Below, piece after piece: positions 46,331 through 56,700 of a stretch of DNA of 64,000 bases (its first letter is position 1; each line of letters starts with the position of its first letter). Below the pieces are notes generated by a model. The model was not told the origin of the DNA and did no database searches. It saw only the letters and a list, made by a program, of their open reading frames with translations. Both the position numbers and the translations under genes were made by a program. Source of the DNA: Oryzomonas sp. (GTDB taxonomy: Bacteria; Desulfobacterota; Desulfuromonadia; Geobacterales; Pseudopelobacteraceae); the NCBI GenBank assembly GCA_031292255.1, contig JARLHN010000009.1, positions 62,001-126,000 on the forward strand, in the 5' to 3' direction.

Positions 46331-48601
46331 ATGGAGATCACGGTGATAGCCTCTCCCCATACCAAGAAACAACCCCCGACTAAGGCTGAGCGAGGCAAGG
46401 CGGACAAGGCGAACGCTCCACCGGAAAAGGCACCCGGAGCCAAAGCATCAAAGCGTAAGCCCGCTGCGGCCGCGGGGGAGGGAACTTCGGCGGCGCCCGT
46501 GTTCGACCTGAACGACAGCGAATGGTATCTCAACCGCGAGCTGACCTGGCTGGGGTTCAACCAGCGGGTGCTGCACGAGGCCGAGGACAGCCGTACGCCC
46601 CTGCTTGAGCGCCTGAAGTTCATCGCCATTGTCAGCTCCAACCTGGACGAGTTCTTCATGAAGCGTATCGGCGGCCTCAAGCAGCAGATCGGCGCCGTCA
46701 TGCGGGAACTGACCCTGGACGGCCGCACGCCCCGCCAGCAGGTACAGGAATGCCACCTTGTCATCCGCGCTCTGGAGGCCAAGAAAGACCAGCTTTTCTG
46801 CCAGATACGCTCCATGCTGGAGGAAAAGGGCATCGCCATAGAATCCTATGGTGAGCTCACGTCTAAAGAGAAAAAAACGATCCGTGAACATTACTATACC
46901 AATATATTCCCCTTGTTGACCCCCCAGTCGATCGACCCGGCCCATCCGTTCCCGTTTATTTCCAACCTGTCGCTCAACCTGCTGGTGACCCTGCGCTATC
47001 CCAGGGCGCGGGAGGTGTCCCTGGCGCGGGTCAAGGTCCCGGTCGGTCTGGGAACGCCCCGTTTCATCAGGGTGGGGAAGGGCGATCATTTCGTCTGCCT
47101 GGAAGACGTGATGATGAACAACCTGGACATGCTCTTTCCCGGAATGAATATCGTTAGTTGCGAAATCTTTCGGGTGACCCGCAATTCCAATACCGAGAGG
47201 GATGAAGACGAGGCCGACGATCTGATGGCCATGATCGAGTCCGAGTTGAAGGAGCGTAAATTCGCCCCGATCGTGCGCATGGAGATCGGAACCGGCATGG
47301 ACCCGGTCCATCGCGGCCGTCTGGCGGCTGAGCTGGAACTGGATGAGGAGAACGATGTCTTCGAAGTTCCCGGCCTTCTTGCCATGCGCGACCTGTTCGA
47401 ACTGGTCGGTCTCGATTATGCCCGGCTGCACGATCCGCCTCATTACCCCATCGAGCATCCCCAGTTGCAGACGACGCGCAACATCTTTCACATCATCCGC
47501 GATTGCGGGTCTATTCTCCTGCAGCACCCCTACGAATCCTTCTCCACCTCGGTGGAGCGCTTCCTGCGTGAAGCGGCCACCGACCCCAAGGTGCGCGGCA
47601 TCAAAATGACCCTCTACCGCACCTCTGTTCAGGGCCGCATCATCGATTCCCTGGTGCTGGCAGCCCAGAACGGCAAGCAGGTGGCTGTGGTGGTGGAACT
47701 CAAGGCCCGTTTCGACGAGGCTGCCAATATCCGGTTGGCGGAACGGATGGAAGAGGCCGGTATCCATGTGACCTACGGCGTGGTCGGGCTCAAGACCCAT
47801 TGCAAGGTGATCCTGGTGGTGCGCCAGGACTACAATGGACTGCGGAGATATGTTCACATAGGCACCGGAAACTACCATGCCGAAACAGCGCGCATCTACA
47901 GCGATCTGGGGTTTTTGACCTGCGACCAGACCATCGGCCAGGATGTGACGGAACTCTTCAACTACCTGACCACCGGCTTTATGGCGAAACGCAACTACCA
48001 GAAGATCGTGCCGGCGCCCCGCATGCTGAAAAAGGCGCTTCTGTCGCGGATTGAACGGGAAATCGAACTGCATCGCCAAAAAGGGGGCGGTTTGATCCAG
48101 TTCAAGATGAATGCCCTTGAGGACGGCGACATCGTCAAGGCGCTCTACCGCGCATCCCAGGCCGGGGTGAAGATCGACCTGGTGGTGCGCGACACATGCC
48201 GGCTCCGCCCCGGAATTCCCGGACTTTCCGAAAACATTCGCGTCATGAGTATCGTCGGGCGTTTCCTGGAACACTCCCGCCTTTATTATTTCAGGAATGG
48301 CGGGGCCGATGAATATTTCATCGCCTCGGCCGACGCCATGAAGCGCAACCTGGAAGCGCGCGTTGAGGTTCTCTGCCCGATCGAGTCCCCGGAGTTGACC
48401 AAAGAGTTGCGAGCCATCTTCGATATCCATATCTCCGACCAATGCTCGGCCTGGGATATGCAACCGGACGGCAGCTATATCCAGCGCATGCCTGTCGCGG
48501 AGTCTTCCCCCTGCGGCAGCCATCACTTGATAATTGAGCGGGCTTCCAAGCGTCTCAGGGAATCCCTTAAGCAAAAGAAAAAACTCAGGTTGAACCCATG
48601 A
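46331..48601 (+). CDS. ppk1: Polyphosphate kinase 1
   Basis: The 756-residue enzyme polymerises the gamma-phosphate of ATP into polyphosphate. It has the N domain (NRELTWLGFNQRVLHEAED) and the H domain and two C domains with VTYGVVGLKTHCKVILVVR (autophosphorylated His) and RRYVHIGTGNYHAETARIYSDLG. The first 60 or so residues are a Lys/Ala/Pro-rich extension that lies before the family start and is probably disordered. It is a single gene with its own intrinsic terminator (48639). Confidence 0.96.
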   Translation: MEITVIASPHTKKQPPTKAERGKADKANAPPEKAPGAKASKRKPAAAAGEGTSAAPVFDLNDSEWYLNRELTWLGFNQRVLHEAEDSRTPLLERLKFIAIVSSNLDEFFMKRIGGLKQQIGAVMRELTLDGRTPRQQVQECHLVIRALEAKKDQLFCQIRSMLEEKGIAIESYGELTSKEKKTIREHYYTNIFPLLTPQSIDPAHPFPFISNLSLNLLVTLRYPRAREVSLARVKVPVGLGTPRFIRVGKGDHFVCLEDVMMNNLDMLFPGMNIVSCEIFRVTRNSNTERDEDEADDLMAMIESELKERKFAPIVRMEIGTGMDPVHRGRLAAELELDEENDVFEVPGLLAMRDLFELVGLDYARLHDPPHYPIEHPQLQTTRNIFHIIRDCGSILLQHPYESFSTSVERFLREAATDPKVRGIKMTLYRTSVQGRIIDSLVLAAQNGKQVAVVVELKARFDEAANIRLAERMEEAGIHVTYGVVGLKTHCKVILVVRQDYNGLRRYVHIGTGNYHAETARIYSDLGFLTCDQTIGQDVTELFNYLTTGFMAKRNYQKIVPAPRMLKKALLSRIEREIELHRQKGGGLIQFKMNALEDGDIVKALYRASQAGVKIDLVVRDTCRLRPGIPGLSENIRVMSIVGRFLEHSRLYYFRNGGADEYFIASADAMKRNLEARVEVLCPIESPELTKELRAIFDIHISDQCSAWDMQPDGSYIQRMPVAESSPCGSHHLIIERASKRLRESLKQKKKLRLNP

Positions 48602-48638
48602 GTTGAAACCCTGATTTTATGCGTTATAATTATGTACA

Positions 48639-48665
48639 ACGGTTGCCTCGGCAGCCGTTTTTTTT
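48639..48665 (+). terminator. Intrinsic terminator of ppk1
   Basis: ACGGTTGC CTCG GCAGCCGT forms an 8-bp stem with one wobble, followed by eight T residues. Confidence 0.85.
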
Positions 48666-48754
48666 GGGGTATGTCGGAACGGCGATTAAAGAAATTAATT
48701 GCAATAGAACATTTTTATATTATACTTCAAATAAAAATATATTCGATACCTTCC

Positions 48755-48760
48755 TATAAT
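48755..48760 (+). promoter_or_regulatory. Possible -10 element of the hydrogenase operon
   Basis: A consensus TATAAT lies about 40 bases before the small-subunit ATG inside a markedly AT-rich region. No convincing -35 sits at 16-18 bases, so an activator-dependent promoter is possible. Confidence 0.3.
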
Positions 48761-48800
48761 GATTGAAGATAGGTCACTCCAGCAATGAAGGGGGTTGCGA

Positions 48801-49940
48801 ATGAGCCAGTGGGATGACGACGCGAAAAATGGTTTGATAGAACGCAATTACAACGGTCGCGAGTACTCCGTGGGAGAGATCCTCAGGGAGCGGGGGGTTT
48901 CCCGGCGTGATTTTCTGAAGTTTTGTTCCGCCATGACGGCGGCCATGGCCCTGCCGGCCACGTTTGCCCCCACGGTGGCACAGGCCCTGGACGAGGTCAA
49001 GCGCCCGCCGCTGGTCTGGCTGGAGTTTCAGGACTGCGCCGGGGATACCGAGGCGTTGCTGCGCTCCGCCAACCCGACCGTGGCGGAGATCGTCCTGGAC
49101 ATCCTATCCGTCGATTACCACGAGACCATCATGGCCGCTGCCGGACACCAAGCTGAAGCTGCCCTGGAAAAAACCATCACCGATTATAAGGGCAAGTATA
49201 TCTGCGTAGTCGAGGGGGCGATCCCCATGAAGGACGGCGGCGTCTATGGATGCGTCGGCGGCAAGTCGCACCTCGACCGGGCGCGCCAGGTCTGCGGCGG
49301 CGCCCTGGCAACAATTGCGGTGGGCACCTGCGCCGCCTTTGGCGGCATCCCGGCTGCCGTGCCCAATCCTACCGGTTCCGTCGGCGTCAGGGAGGCGGTC
49401 CCCGGCGCAACGGTCATCAACCTGCCCGGATGCCCGGTCAATGCCGACAATCTGACCGCCACCGTGGTGCATTATCTGGTATTCGGCAAGATCCCGGCCC
49501 TGGACGGTCACGGCAGGCCGCTGTTCGCCTACGGCAAACGCATCCACGACAACTGCGAGCGCCGTCCCCATTTCGATGCCGGCCAGTATGTGGAACACTG
49601 GGGTGACGATGGTCATCGCAAGGGTTTCTGTCTCTACCGGATGGGGTGCAAGGGGCCGGCCACATTCCACAATTGTCCCACCCAGCGCTACAACGACAAG
49701 ACCAGTTGGCCGGTAGGCAGCGGTCACGGTTGCGCCGGATGTTCGGAGCCGGCTTTCTGGGACACCATGGGTCCCCTGTACAAACGCCTGCCCAACGTGC
49801 CCGGTTTCGGCATCGAGCATACTGCGGACGAGATCGGTATCGGCCTGGCGGCCGGCGTCGCGGCGGCCTTTGCCGTCCACGGCGCGTTGAACGCCCTGCG
49901 GAAAGACAAAGAACCCAGCGACGAAACCAGGGAGGGATAG
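48801..49940 (+). CDS. hyaA: Uptake [NiFe]-hydrogenase small subunit (Tat-exported), Asp-for-Cys at proximal cluster
   Basis: The 379-residue electron-transfer subunit starts with a long twin-arginine leader (SRRDFLKF at 34-41), so the folded enzyme crosses the membrane by Tat. The mature part opens VWLEFQDCAGDTEALL: Cys79 aligns with the first proximal-cluster ligand, but residue 82, normally Cys in a CxGC pair, is Asp. Other ligands are visible: GTCAAFGG, GCPVN, HDNCERRP, and a Cys-rich medial/distal segment (FCLYRMGCKGP, NCPTQ, HGCAGCSE). The start at 48801 follows GGGGG. It is first in a four-gene operon, 3 bp before the large subunit. The gene symbol is by analogy with E. coli hya; Geobacter names differ. 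Confidence 0.93.
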   Translation: MSQWDDDAKNGLIERNYNGREYSVGEILRERGVSRRDFLKFCSAMTAAMALPATFAPTVAQALDEVKRPPLVWLEFQDCAGDTEALLRSANPTVAEIVLDILSVDYHETIMAAAGHQAEAALEKTITDYKGKYICVVEGAIPMKDGGVYGCVGGKSHLDRARQVCGGALATIAVGTCAAFGGIPAAVPNPTGSVGVREAVPGATVINLPGCPVNADNLTATVVHYLVFGKIPALDGHGRPLFAYGKRIHDNCERRPHFDAGQYVEHWGDDGHRKGFCLYRMGCKGPATFHNCPTQRYNDKTSWPVGSGHGCAGCSEPAFWDTMGPLYKRLPNVPGFGIEHTADEIGIGLAAGVAAAFAVHGALNALRKDKEPSDETREG

Positions 49941-49943
49941 GCA

Positions 49944-51641
49944 ATGGCCAAGATAGTGGTTGACCCGATTACCAGGATTGAAGGACATCTTCGCATCGAG
50001 GCCGAGATCAATGACGGCAAGATTACCGATGCCTGGAGTTCCAGCACCATGTTCCGCGGTATCGAGAAGATTCTCAAGGGGCGCGACCCGCGGGATGCCT
50101 GGTTCTGGACCCAGCGTTTCTGCGGCGTCTGCACCACCGTGCACTCCATCGCCTCCATCCGGGCCGTTGAGGATGCACTCAAGATCAAGATCCCTCCCAA
50201 CGCCCAGTTGATCAGAAACATCATCATCGGCATCCAGAACGTGCAGGATCATGTCATCCACTTCTATCATCTGCATGCCTTGGACTGGGTGGACGTGACC
50301 TCGGCCCTCAAGGCCGACCCGGCCAAGACTTCGGCCCTGGCCGCTTCGCTTTCCGATTGGCCCAACAACTCCGCAACCTACTTCAAGTCGGTTCAGGACA
50401 GGCTCAAGTCCTTCGTGGCCTCGGGCCGTCTCGGCCCCTTTGCCAACGCCTACTGGGGCCACCCGGCCTACAAGCTCCCCCCCGAGGCCAACTTGATGGC
50501 AACGGCCCACTATCTTGAGGCCTTGGAGTGGCAGAAGGACATTATCAGGATCCACGCCATCCTGGGGAGCAAGAATCCCCATCCCCAGACCTTTCTTGTT
50601 GGGGGGATGTCGATCCCCATCGATCCCGACTCCCAGAACGCCCTCAACGCCGACAAGCTGGAGGAGATCAAGCGCTTGCTGAAAAAGGCCCAGGATTTCG
50701 TGGAAAAGGTCTATATCCCGGATCTCTTGGCAATTGCCTCCTTCTACAAGGAGTGGGCCGCTATCGGCGGCGGGGTGGGCAATTTCCTCTGCTACGGCGA
50801 GTTTCCCGATGCGGCCGGCAATCTCTGGTTTCCCCAGGGCGCCATCCTGGGTAAGGATCTCACCAAGGTGCTGCCGGTGGATCAGAAAAAGGTGGCCGAA
50901 TATGTGGACCATTCCTGGTACGAATACACCGGCGGCCCGAAAAAGGGGCTCCATCCCTTTGATGGCGAAACGGAAGAGCATTACAGCGGCCCCAGGCCCC
51001 CCTACGAATTCCTGGATACGGACAAAAAATACTCCTGGGTCAAGGCGCCGCGCTATGACGAAAAGGCCATGGAGGTAGGCCCCCTGGCCAGGGTGCTGGT
51101 GGCGTACGCATCCGGCCACAAGGAGGCCAAGGCGGCGGTGGATATGGTGCTGAACAAGCTGGGTGTCGGCCCCGAGGCGCTCTTCTCCACCTTGGGGAGG
51201 ACCGGAGCCCGCGGCATCGATTGCCTGCTGATCGCCCGCAAGACTCCCGCGTGGCTGGACGAGCTGATCGTCAACATCTCCAAGGGGGATTACCGCATTC
51301 ATGCCAACGAGAAATGGGATCCGAGCGAATGGCCCGCCGAGGCCAGCGGCTACGGCTGGCATGAGGCGCCGCGTGGCGCCTTGGGGCATTGGATCAAGAT
51401 CAGGGACCAGAAGATCCTCAATTACCAGGCGGTTGTCCCTTCCACCTGGAACGCCTCTCCACGCGACGCCAAAGGGCAGCGCGGACCCTATGAAGCCGCC
51501 CTGGTCGGAACCCCGGTGGCCGATTCCGCCAAGCCGCTCGAGATCCTGCGCACCGTCCACTCCTTTGACCCGTGCCTGGCCTGCGCCGTTCACGTGATGG
51601 ATGCCACCGGCAACGAAGTGATCAAGGTAAACGTTTCCTAG
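49944..51641 (+). CDS. hyaB: Uptake [NiFe]-hydrogenase large subunit
   Basis: The 565-residue catalytic subunit binds the Ni-Fe(CN)2CO centre through RFCGVCTTVHS (Cys60, Cys63) and DPCLACAVH (Cys544, Cys547). His550 is the last residue of the mature protein: the 15 residues after it are cleaved by the maturation protease once nickel is loaded. The N-terminus VVDPITRIEGHLRIEAE is the classic group 1 signature. It is co-translated with the small subunit (3-bp gap) and followed by the cytochrome b anchor, which places the enzyme on the outer face of the cytoplasmic membrane. Confidence 0.96.
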   Translation: MAKIVVDPITRIEGHLRIEAEINDGKITDAWSSSTMFRGIEKILKGRDPRDAWFWTQRFCGVCTTVHSIASIRAVEDALKIKIPPNAQLIRNIIIGIQNVQDHVIHFYHLHALDWVDVTSALKADPAKTSALAASLSDWPNNSATYFKSVQDRLKSFVASGRLGPFANAYWGHPAYKLPPEANLMATAHYLEALEWQKDIIRIHAILGSKNPHPQTFLVGGMSIPIDPDSQNALNADKLEEIKRLLKKAQDFVEKVYIPDLLAIASFYKEWAAIGGGVGNFLCYGEFPDAAGNLWFPQGAILGKDLTKVLPVDQKKVAEYVDHSWYEYTGGPKKGLHPFDGETEEHYSGPRPPYEFLDTDKKYSWVKAPRYDEKAMEVGPLARVLVAYASGHKEAKAAVDMVLNKLGVGPEALFSTLGRTGARGIDCLLIARKTPAWLDELIVNISKGDYRIHANEKWDPSEWPAEASGYGWHEAPRGALGHWIKIRDQKILNYQAVVPSTWNASPRDAKGQRGPYEAALVGTPVADSAKPLEILRTVHSFDPCLACAVHVMDATGNEVIKVNVS

Positions 51642-51654
51642 AAAGGGGGCAGGT

Positions 51655-52320
51655 ATGAGCGGGCAGTGCAAATTCAAGAATTACATCTGGGAATTGCCGT
51701 TACGCTGGTGTCACTGGATCAATGTGATGTGCATCGTCGTGTTGTCGGTGACCGGCTTCTTCATCGGCACGCCATTCTCGTTCGGCCGTTCTGCATCTGA
51801 TTTTACGATTGGATGGATTCGTTTTATCCATTTTACGGCCGCCTATCTGTTTGCCGTCAGCGTGATCTCGCGGGTGCTTTGGTCGTTCATTGGCAACAAA
51901 TACGCCGGCTGGAAGGAATTTTTCCCCCTGGCCACCGACAAGGGGCGCCAAAAGTTTATCGGGATGCTGCGGTATTATCTGCTGATCGACAAGGATGTGC
52001 CCGAGACCGTTGGGCATAACCCCCTGGCCACGACCGCCTATATCGGTCTGTTCTGCATCTATTCGATCATGATCCTGACCGGTTTTGCGCTGTATGCCGA
52101 ACACGCGCCCGGCTCTCCGATGTATCGGGTGTTTGGATTCATGTATGCCATGTTCAGCAACCAGGGTATGCGCCTGACCCACCATTTCTGCATGTGGCTG
52201 ATCGTCGGCTTTGTCATCAACCATATCTACAGCGCCTGGTTGATGGACATCAAGGAGCATGGCAGCGAGATCTCCAGCATGTTCTGCGGCTATAAATTCA
52301 CCGTAAAAAAAGAGGATTAG
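51655..52320 (+). CDS. hyaC: Hydrogenase cytochrome b subunit
   Basis: The 221-residue membrane protein has four TM helices and haem-ligand His residues in RWCHWINVMCIVV, RFIHFTAAYLFAV, and MRLTHHFCMWLIVGFVINHIYSAWL. It anchors the hydrogenase and passes electrons from H2 to the quinone pool. The C-terminal EISSMFCGYKF matches Ni/Fe-hydrogenase cytochrome b. It lies 13 bp after the large-subunit gene. Confidence 0.92.
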   Translation: MSGQCKFKNYIWELPLRWCHWINVMCIVVLSVTGFFIGTPFSFGRSASDFTIGWIRFIHFTAAYLFAVSVISRVLWSFIGNKYAGWKEFFPLATDKGRQKFIGMLRYYLLIDKDVPETVGHNPLATTAYIGLFCIYSIMILTGFALYAEHAPGSPMYRVFGFMYAMFSNQGMRLTHHFCMWLIVGFVINHIYSAWLMDIKEHGSEISSMFCGYKFTVKKED

Positions 52321-52359
52321 CGACTGTATTGCGTCTATGCCATGAAACGGGAGAAAGTT

Positions 52360-52857
52360 ATGAATCCATGTGACACATCCGCGGCCATTTTGGTGCTCGG
52401 CATCGGCAACCTGGTGATGGGCGACGACGGGGCCGGCGTGCGGGTTGTCCAGGAACTTCGGAAGCGCTACCTCTTTCCTCCCCATGTGGAGATCATGGAT
52501 GGGGGCACCCTGGGGCTGGACCTCCTGCCCAAGCTGGAGGGGATCGGGCGGCTTCTGGTGGTGGATGCGGTTGAAACGGGAGGCGAGCCGGGAACACTGG
52601 TGCGGCTGATGGGGGAGGAGTTGCCGATTGCCCTTCAAACCAAGGTTTCTCCGCACCAGATGGGACTCAAGGATCTTCTTGCCGTGGCGGAACTGATGGG
52701 ACACTCCCCACGGGAGATGGTGCTGGTCGGTATCCAGCCTGCCGGTATCGGGATGGGTGTCGAACTCTCTCCACATGTTGCTGGACGGCTTGAAGAAATG
52801 ATATCCAACGTAGTGACAAATCTGAATGAATGGGGTGTTGAAGCACACCCCGTCTAA
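52360..52857 (+). CDS. hyaD: Hydrogenase maturation protease
   Basis: The 165-residue protein belongs to the HyaD/HybD/HycI peptidases. It opens ILVLGIGNLVMGDDGAGVRVVQEL with the conserved nickel-binding Asp/Glu, has the second motif DGGTLGLDLL, and the late His in KVSPHQMGL. It cleaves the C-terminal peptide of the large subunit encoded two genes upstream. The ATG at 52360 is chosen for GGGAG upstream; an earlier ATG at 52342 has none. Its stop overlaps the stop of the oppositely oriented RsbW-like gene. Confidence 0.93.
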   Translation: MNPCDTSAAILVLGIGNLVMGDDGAGVRVVQELRKRYLFPPHVEIMDGGTLGLDLLPKLEGIGRLLVVDAVETGGEPGTLVRLMGEELPIALQTKVSPHQMGLKDLLAVAELMGHSPREMVLVGIQPAGIGMGVELSPHVAGRLEEMISNVVTNLNEWGVEAHPV

Positions 52858-53282
52858 CCGAGCTTTTTTTTCATTTCCAGGACATTTCCGCCATTGTTTT
52901 TTTTGTACTCCACGGAATCCATCAATGACCGGATGATGAAGATGCCGCGCCCCTTTTCGCCGAGCTGGTCCGATTCGAAACTGGGGTCAGGTACGTTGGT
53001 GAGGTCAAAACCCTGACCGCTGTCATAAATCTTGATACAGATCTCCTGGTTGGAGGCGCTGATGCGGATCTTGATCTCCTTATTGGGGTCGGCTGCATTG
53101 GCGTGTTTGATGGCGTTTACCACGCCCTCGGTCAGCACTACATTGAGGTGGTGCGCCAATGCTTCCCGGTCCCCCTTGAAACGGTCCAGCTCCCGCGCCA
53201 CATTCTCGCCGATCTTGCCGATCATGCTCAGGTAACGGGTCTGGTTGGGTACAACTATCTCGATGTCGATGATGTTCTTCAT
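52854..53282 (-). CDS. RsbW-type anti-sigma / partner-switching serine kinase
   Basis: The 142-residue protein is a GHKL ATPase of the RsbW/SpoIIAB kind. The N box is EGVVNAIKH (Glu52, Asn56), the G1 box DSGQGFD (Asp87) and the G2 box GEKGRGIFIIRSLMD. Such kinases phosphorylate a STAS antagonist and sequester a partner, usually a sigma factor. Here the STAS gene is 49 bp upstream and the matching phosphatase precedes that. No sigma factor gene is adjacent, so its output is unknown. The ATG at 53282 has an AGG-type site. Confidence 0.85.
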   Translation of the reverse strand: MKNIIDIEIVVPNQTRYLSMIGKIGENVARELDRFKGDREALAHHLNVVLTEGVVNAIKHANAADPNKEIKIRISASNQEICIKIYDSGQGFDLTNVPDPSFESDQLGEKGRGIFIIRSLMDSVEYKKNNGGNVLEMKKKLG

Positions 53283-53331
53283 GACAACCTCGTGGATGAG
53301 AAGGCTGCTGGTATGTGAATGAGGGCCGTGC

Positions 53332-53667
53332 TCAGTAGCTTTCCAGCGCATCATCAACAGTCTGAAAGATGTCGAATACCCTGTGCAGGCGGGTCAGCTC
53401 GAACATCGACTTGACCTGGCTCTGGAGTCCGGAGAGTTTAAAGCTCCCCTGGCGCGCGGACGCATTCTTGAATCCTGATACCAGCACTCCCAATCCGGAA
53501 CTGTCGATGAAGCGCACCTCTTTGAGATCGATCAGCAGGTCTTTCGTCCCGCTGTCGAACAGGCGGTTCAGTTCGGCCTTGAGTTCGTCGGAGTTGTGTG
53601 CGTCAAGGCGCTCCTCTTTTACGTAAATGATCCTGACGGCTCCGTTGACTTCGATCTTTAATTGCAT
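53332..53667 (-). CDS. STAS-domain anti-anti-sigma factor-like antagonist
   Basis: The 111-residue STAS protein has the phosphorylation loop LIDLKEVRFIDSSGLGVLV; Ser57 (second Ser of DSSG) is the expected phosphosite, matching SpoIIAA Ser58. The rest fits the four-helix, four-strand STAS fold. It would be phosphorylated by the RsbW-like kinase downstream and dephosphorylated by the SpoIIE domain of the protein encoded upstream. It sits 54 bp after that gene on the same strand. Confidence 0.88.
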   Translation of the reverse strand: MQLKIEVNGAVRIIYVKEERLDAHNSDELKAELNRLFDSGTKDLLIDLKEVRFIDSSGLGVLVSGFKNASARQGSFKLSGLQSQVKSMFELTRLHRVFDIFQTVDDALESY

Positions 53668-53721
53668 GGTTAACTCCTTTTTTTTGTCCTCCTGGCGCTT
53701 GGCCGGGAAACAGTGGTGTAT

Positions 53722-56700
53722 TTACAGTATCTTGAGCACAACCAGCGAGATATCGTCCTGAAAGGTTTCAGAAGCGGTGAAGTCTCTGACCGCCGTATAG
53801 AACGATTCGATGATCTCCCGGGCCGGCAGGTGCCGTTGCGTGCCCAGGAGAGCGCAAACACGCTCGTTTCCGAATAATACGTCACGGTCGTTGCGCGCCT
53901 CGGTCAAGCCGTCCGTATAGAAGAGCAGCACATCGCCCGACTTAAGTTCGAAACTGCGCTCCTCGAACACCACCGAGGTCTTGACGCCGAGGATCAAGCC
54001 TTCCGTATCCAGCTCGATGCATAATTGCTCTCCCTCCCGACTGATCATGGGGCGGTTGTGACCGGCATTGGCGAAGGAGAGACGGCCGGTGGCAGAGTTA
54101 TACTTGGCGTAGAACATGGTGATGAACAGTTCGGCGCGGGTCAGATCATCGTAAAGCTGGCTGTTGAGGAGTTGCAAGATGGCGCTGGCGCTGTTGGCCG
54201 AATTGACCTGGGCGCGCAGCAGGGTGCGTACCTCGGCCATGATCAGGGCCGCGCCGACGCTGTGCCCGGAAACGTCGGCGATCAGCAGATCGATGGTTTG
54301 ACTGTCCCGTTTGAAAAAATCATAATAATCCCCCCCCACATGGGCGGCCGAGATACAGCGGCCCGCCAAGTCTATCCCGAACGTTTCCGGGGCGGCGTCG
54401 GGCAAAAGCGATATCTGGATCTGCTGGGCGATCTCCATATCCCGCATGACCCGAGCCTTTTCAAGGAGAGCCTGCTCCTTTTCATTCCGTTCGTGTTCTT
54501 TTGCCTCCATCTCGCGAACAATAGTGGCTGCCTGGGCCAGTTGGCCCGCCAGGCTGCACAGCAGGCTGATGAACTCCTCAGTGAATATTCCCGTGATCGA
54601 CTTGGAAAAAACCGATAGAACACCCAATGACGGCTCTCCCTCGCGGAAAATGGGGAGATAGGCGCAGGAGACGATTCCCTCCGCAAGCGTCTGTTCGAGG
54701 TTGATGGTAGCCTCGATCTGACTGGTGTCGTTGACGAAATGCGGTTTGCGGTCCAACATCGCCATATCCCAGTAAGCTGCGTTTTCCATGAACCAGTGGT
54801 TCTGGTTGATGGGGCGCCGGTTGCTCCCCTGATAGCTTTTGACCGCAAGGGTGCCGTTGCCGTTGCGCAGTTGGATGATGGCCACATCCAGCCTGAATTC
54901 CTTGAGCAGCAGGCTGAGCAGGTCATCCATGATGATCTGGAGATCAAGGGTGCGGTTGATGATCTCGGATGCCTTCAGGCGGACGTAGAGGGCTTCGCGG
55001 CTCTGATCAAGGGAGGTGCGGACGGAACTGAAGATGTCGTAGACCGATTCCATGCGCGATCCCATGTCGGAGAGAAAACTTTCCACAATAGCCCCGGCGG
55101 CGGCTGCCCCGACCGATCCGGCCAGGGTCTTCTCGGCGAAACGCTTGAGGTTTGGGAGTTCGAACTCGGAAACGTTGCCGTCCGGACGTATCTCCCGGTT
55201 GCCCAGGTGACTGCTGATTGCCTTGTGCGCATCCGCTTCTCCGATGAATTTGGCCATCAGGTTGACGAACTGGCTGATGGTGACCGGTTTGGAGAGGCGT
55301 TTGGTTTCGGCCGGATGGTCGTAGGCGCGTTCCAGATCGTAGATGCCGATGAAACGTTGTACCTGCTCGCGCTCAGCCTCGTCCTGGCGTAACAGGATCG
55401 AGCAGAAGATATAGGCGCTGACGTTGAACAGCATGCTCCAGAACAGGGAGTGACTCCACAGGTCCATGTTGCTGAGACCGAACAGTTCGGTCGGTTTGAG
55501 AAGTCCGATGCCGAAAGGACCTTTTGTGAGCAGGTCCGTCCCAAGCCAGCCGGATTTGCTGAACGAAGGCAGCAGCAGGGTATAGGTCCATATCAGAAAG
55601 CCGAACAGGATGCCGGTAATGGCGCCGGTTTTGTTGCCGCGCTTCCAGTAGAGGCCGCCCAGCATGGCCGGAAGGAACTGGCAGGCGGCCGAGAAGGAGA
55701 TCAGCCCCATGTTGACCAGCATATAGGTGTCGCCAACCATCCGGTAGTAGAAATACCCCAGAAAGATCACCAGGAAGATGCCCAGACGTTTCAGGTTGAT
55801 CAGCAGATAGGGGAACCAGGGTTGGGGGGTGAACCGAACGATGACCGGCATGAAGATATTGTTGAGCAACATGGTGGATATGGCGACCGACTCCACCATC
55901 ACCATCCCGGCGGCGGCAGACAAGCCTCCCAGGAAGGCAAGCAGGGCGATGGGGCCGTGCCCGCTCAAAAGCGGGATGCTGATAACGAAAAAATCGGCGC
56001 CGCTGCTGCTGCCGGTGGTCATGATGCCACCCATGGCAATCGGCATGACAAACAGGTTGATCAGGAAGAGGTAGGCGGGAAAGAGCCACATGGCCTTGGT
56101 AATGTGTCTTTCGTCCGAATTTTCGATCACCATGACATGGAATTGGCGCGGCAGGAGCATGATGGCGGCCATGGACATGGAAAGCATGGTGAAGGACGGT
56201 ATGTAGTCCGGATCGTTTCTGGCGCCGCCGAAGGTGAAAAGCTGTTCGAACAGTTCGGGACGGGCGGCATGAAAACGGGTGAAGATATCGCCGAAACCGT
56301 CGTACAGGTAATAGGTGACGAAGATGCCCACGCCGAGCAGGCTGACCAGTTTTACCAGCGATTCGAACGCCACGGCGGCGATCAATCCCTCGTGGCGTTC
56401 ACTCGATGCCAGCCTGCGGGCTCCGAAGATGATACTGAAGACCGACAGGATCAGTGCCAGCAGCATGCCGGTCGGCACCGTCAGTTCCGTACCGTTGTGG
56501 GGGATGTGGATACGGTTGGCCTGGAATCCGCTGATCAGGTAGAAACTGGTGGAAACGGCCCGAATCTGCAAAGCGATATAGGGCATGATGCCCAGTATGG
56601 AGATCAGGGACACCAAGGCGCCAAGCCAGAGGGATTTGCCGTAGCGCAGGCTGATGAAGTCGGCGATCGAGGTGATGTTGTTCTCCTTGCTGATCCGAAC

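Noticed and set aside
46448-48574. 708-codon minus-strand frame opposite ppk1
   Set aside because: Shadow of ppk1 in GC-rich DNA; no recognisable domains.
49104-51677. 857-codon minus-strand frame opposite the hydrogenase genes
   Set aside because: Shadow frame; both hydrogenase subunits on the plus strand have complete active-site motifs.
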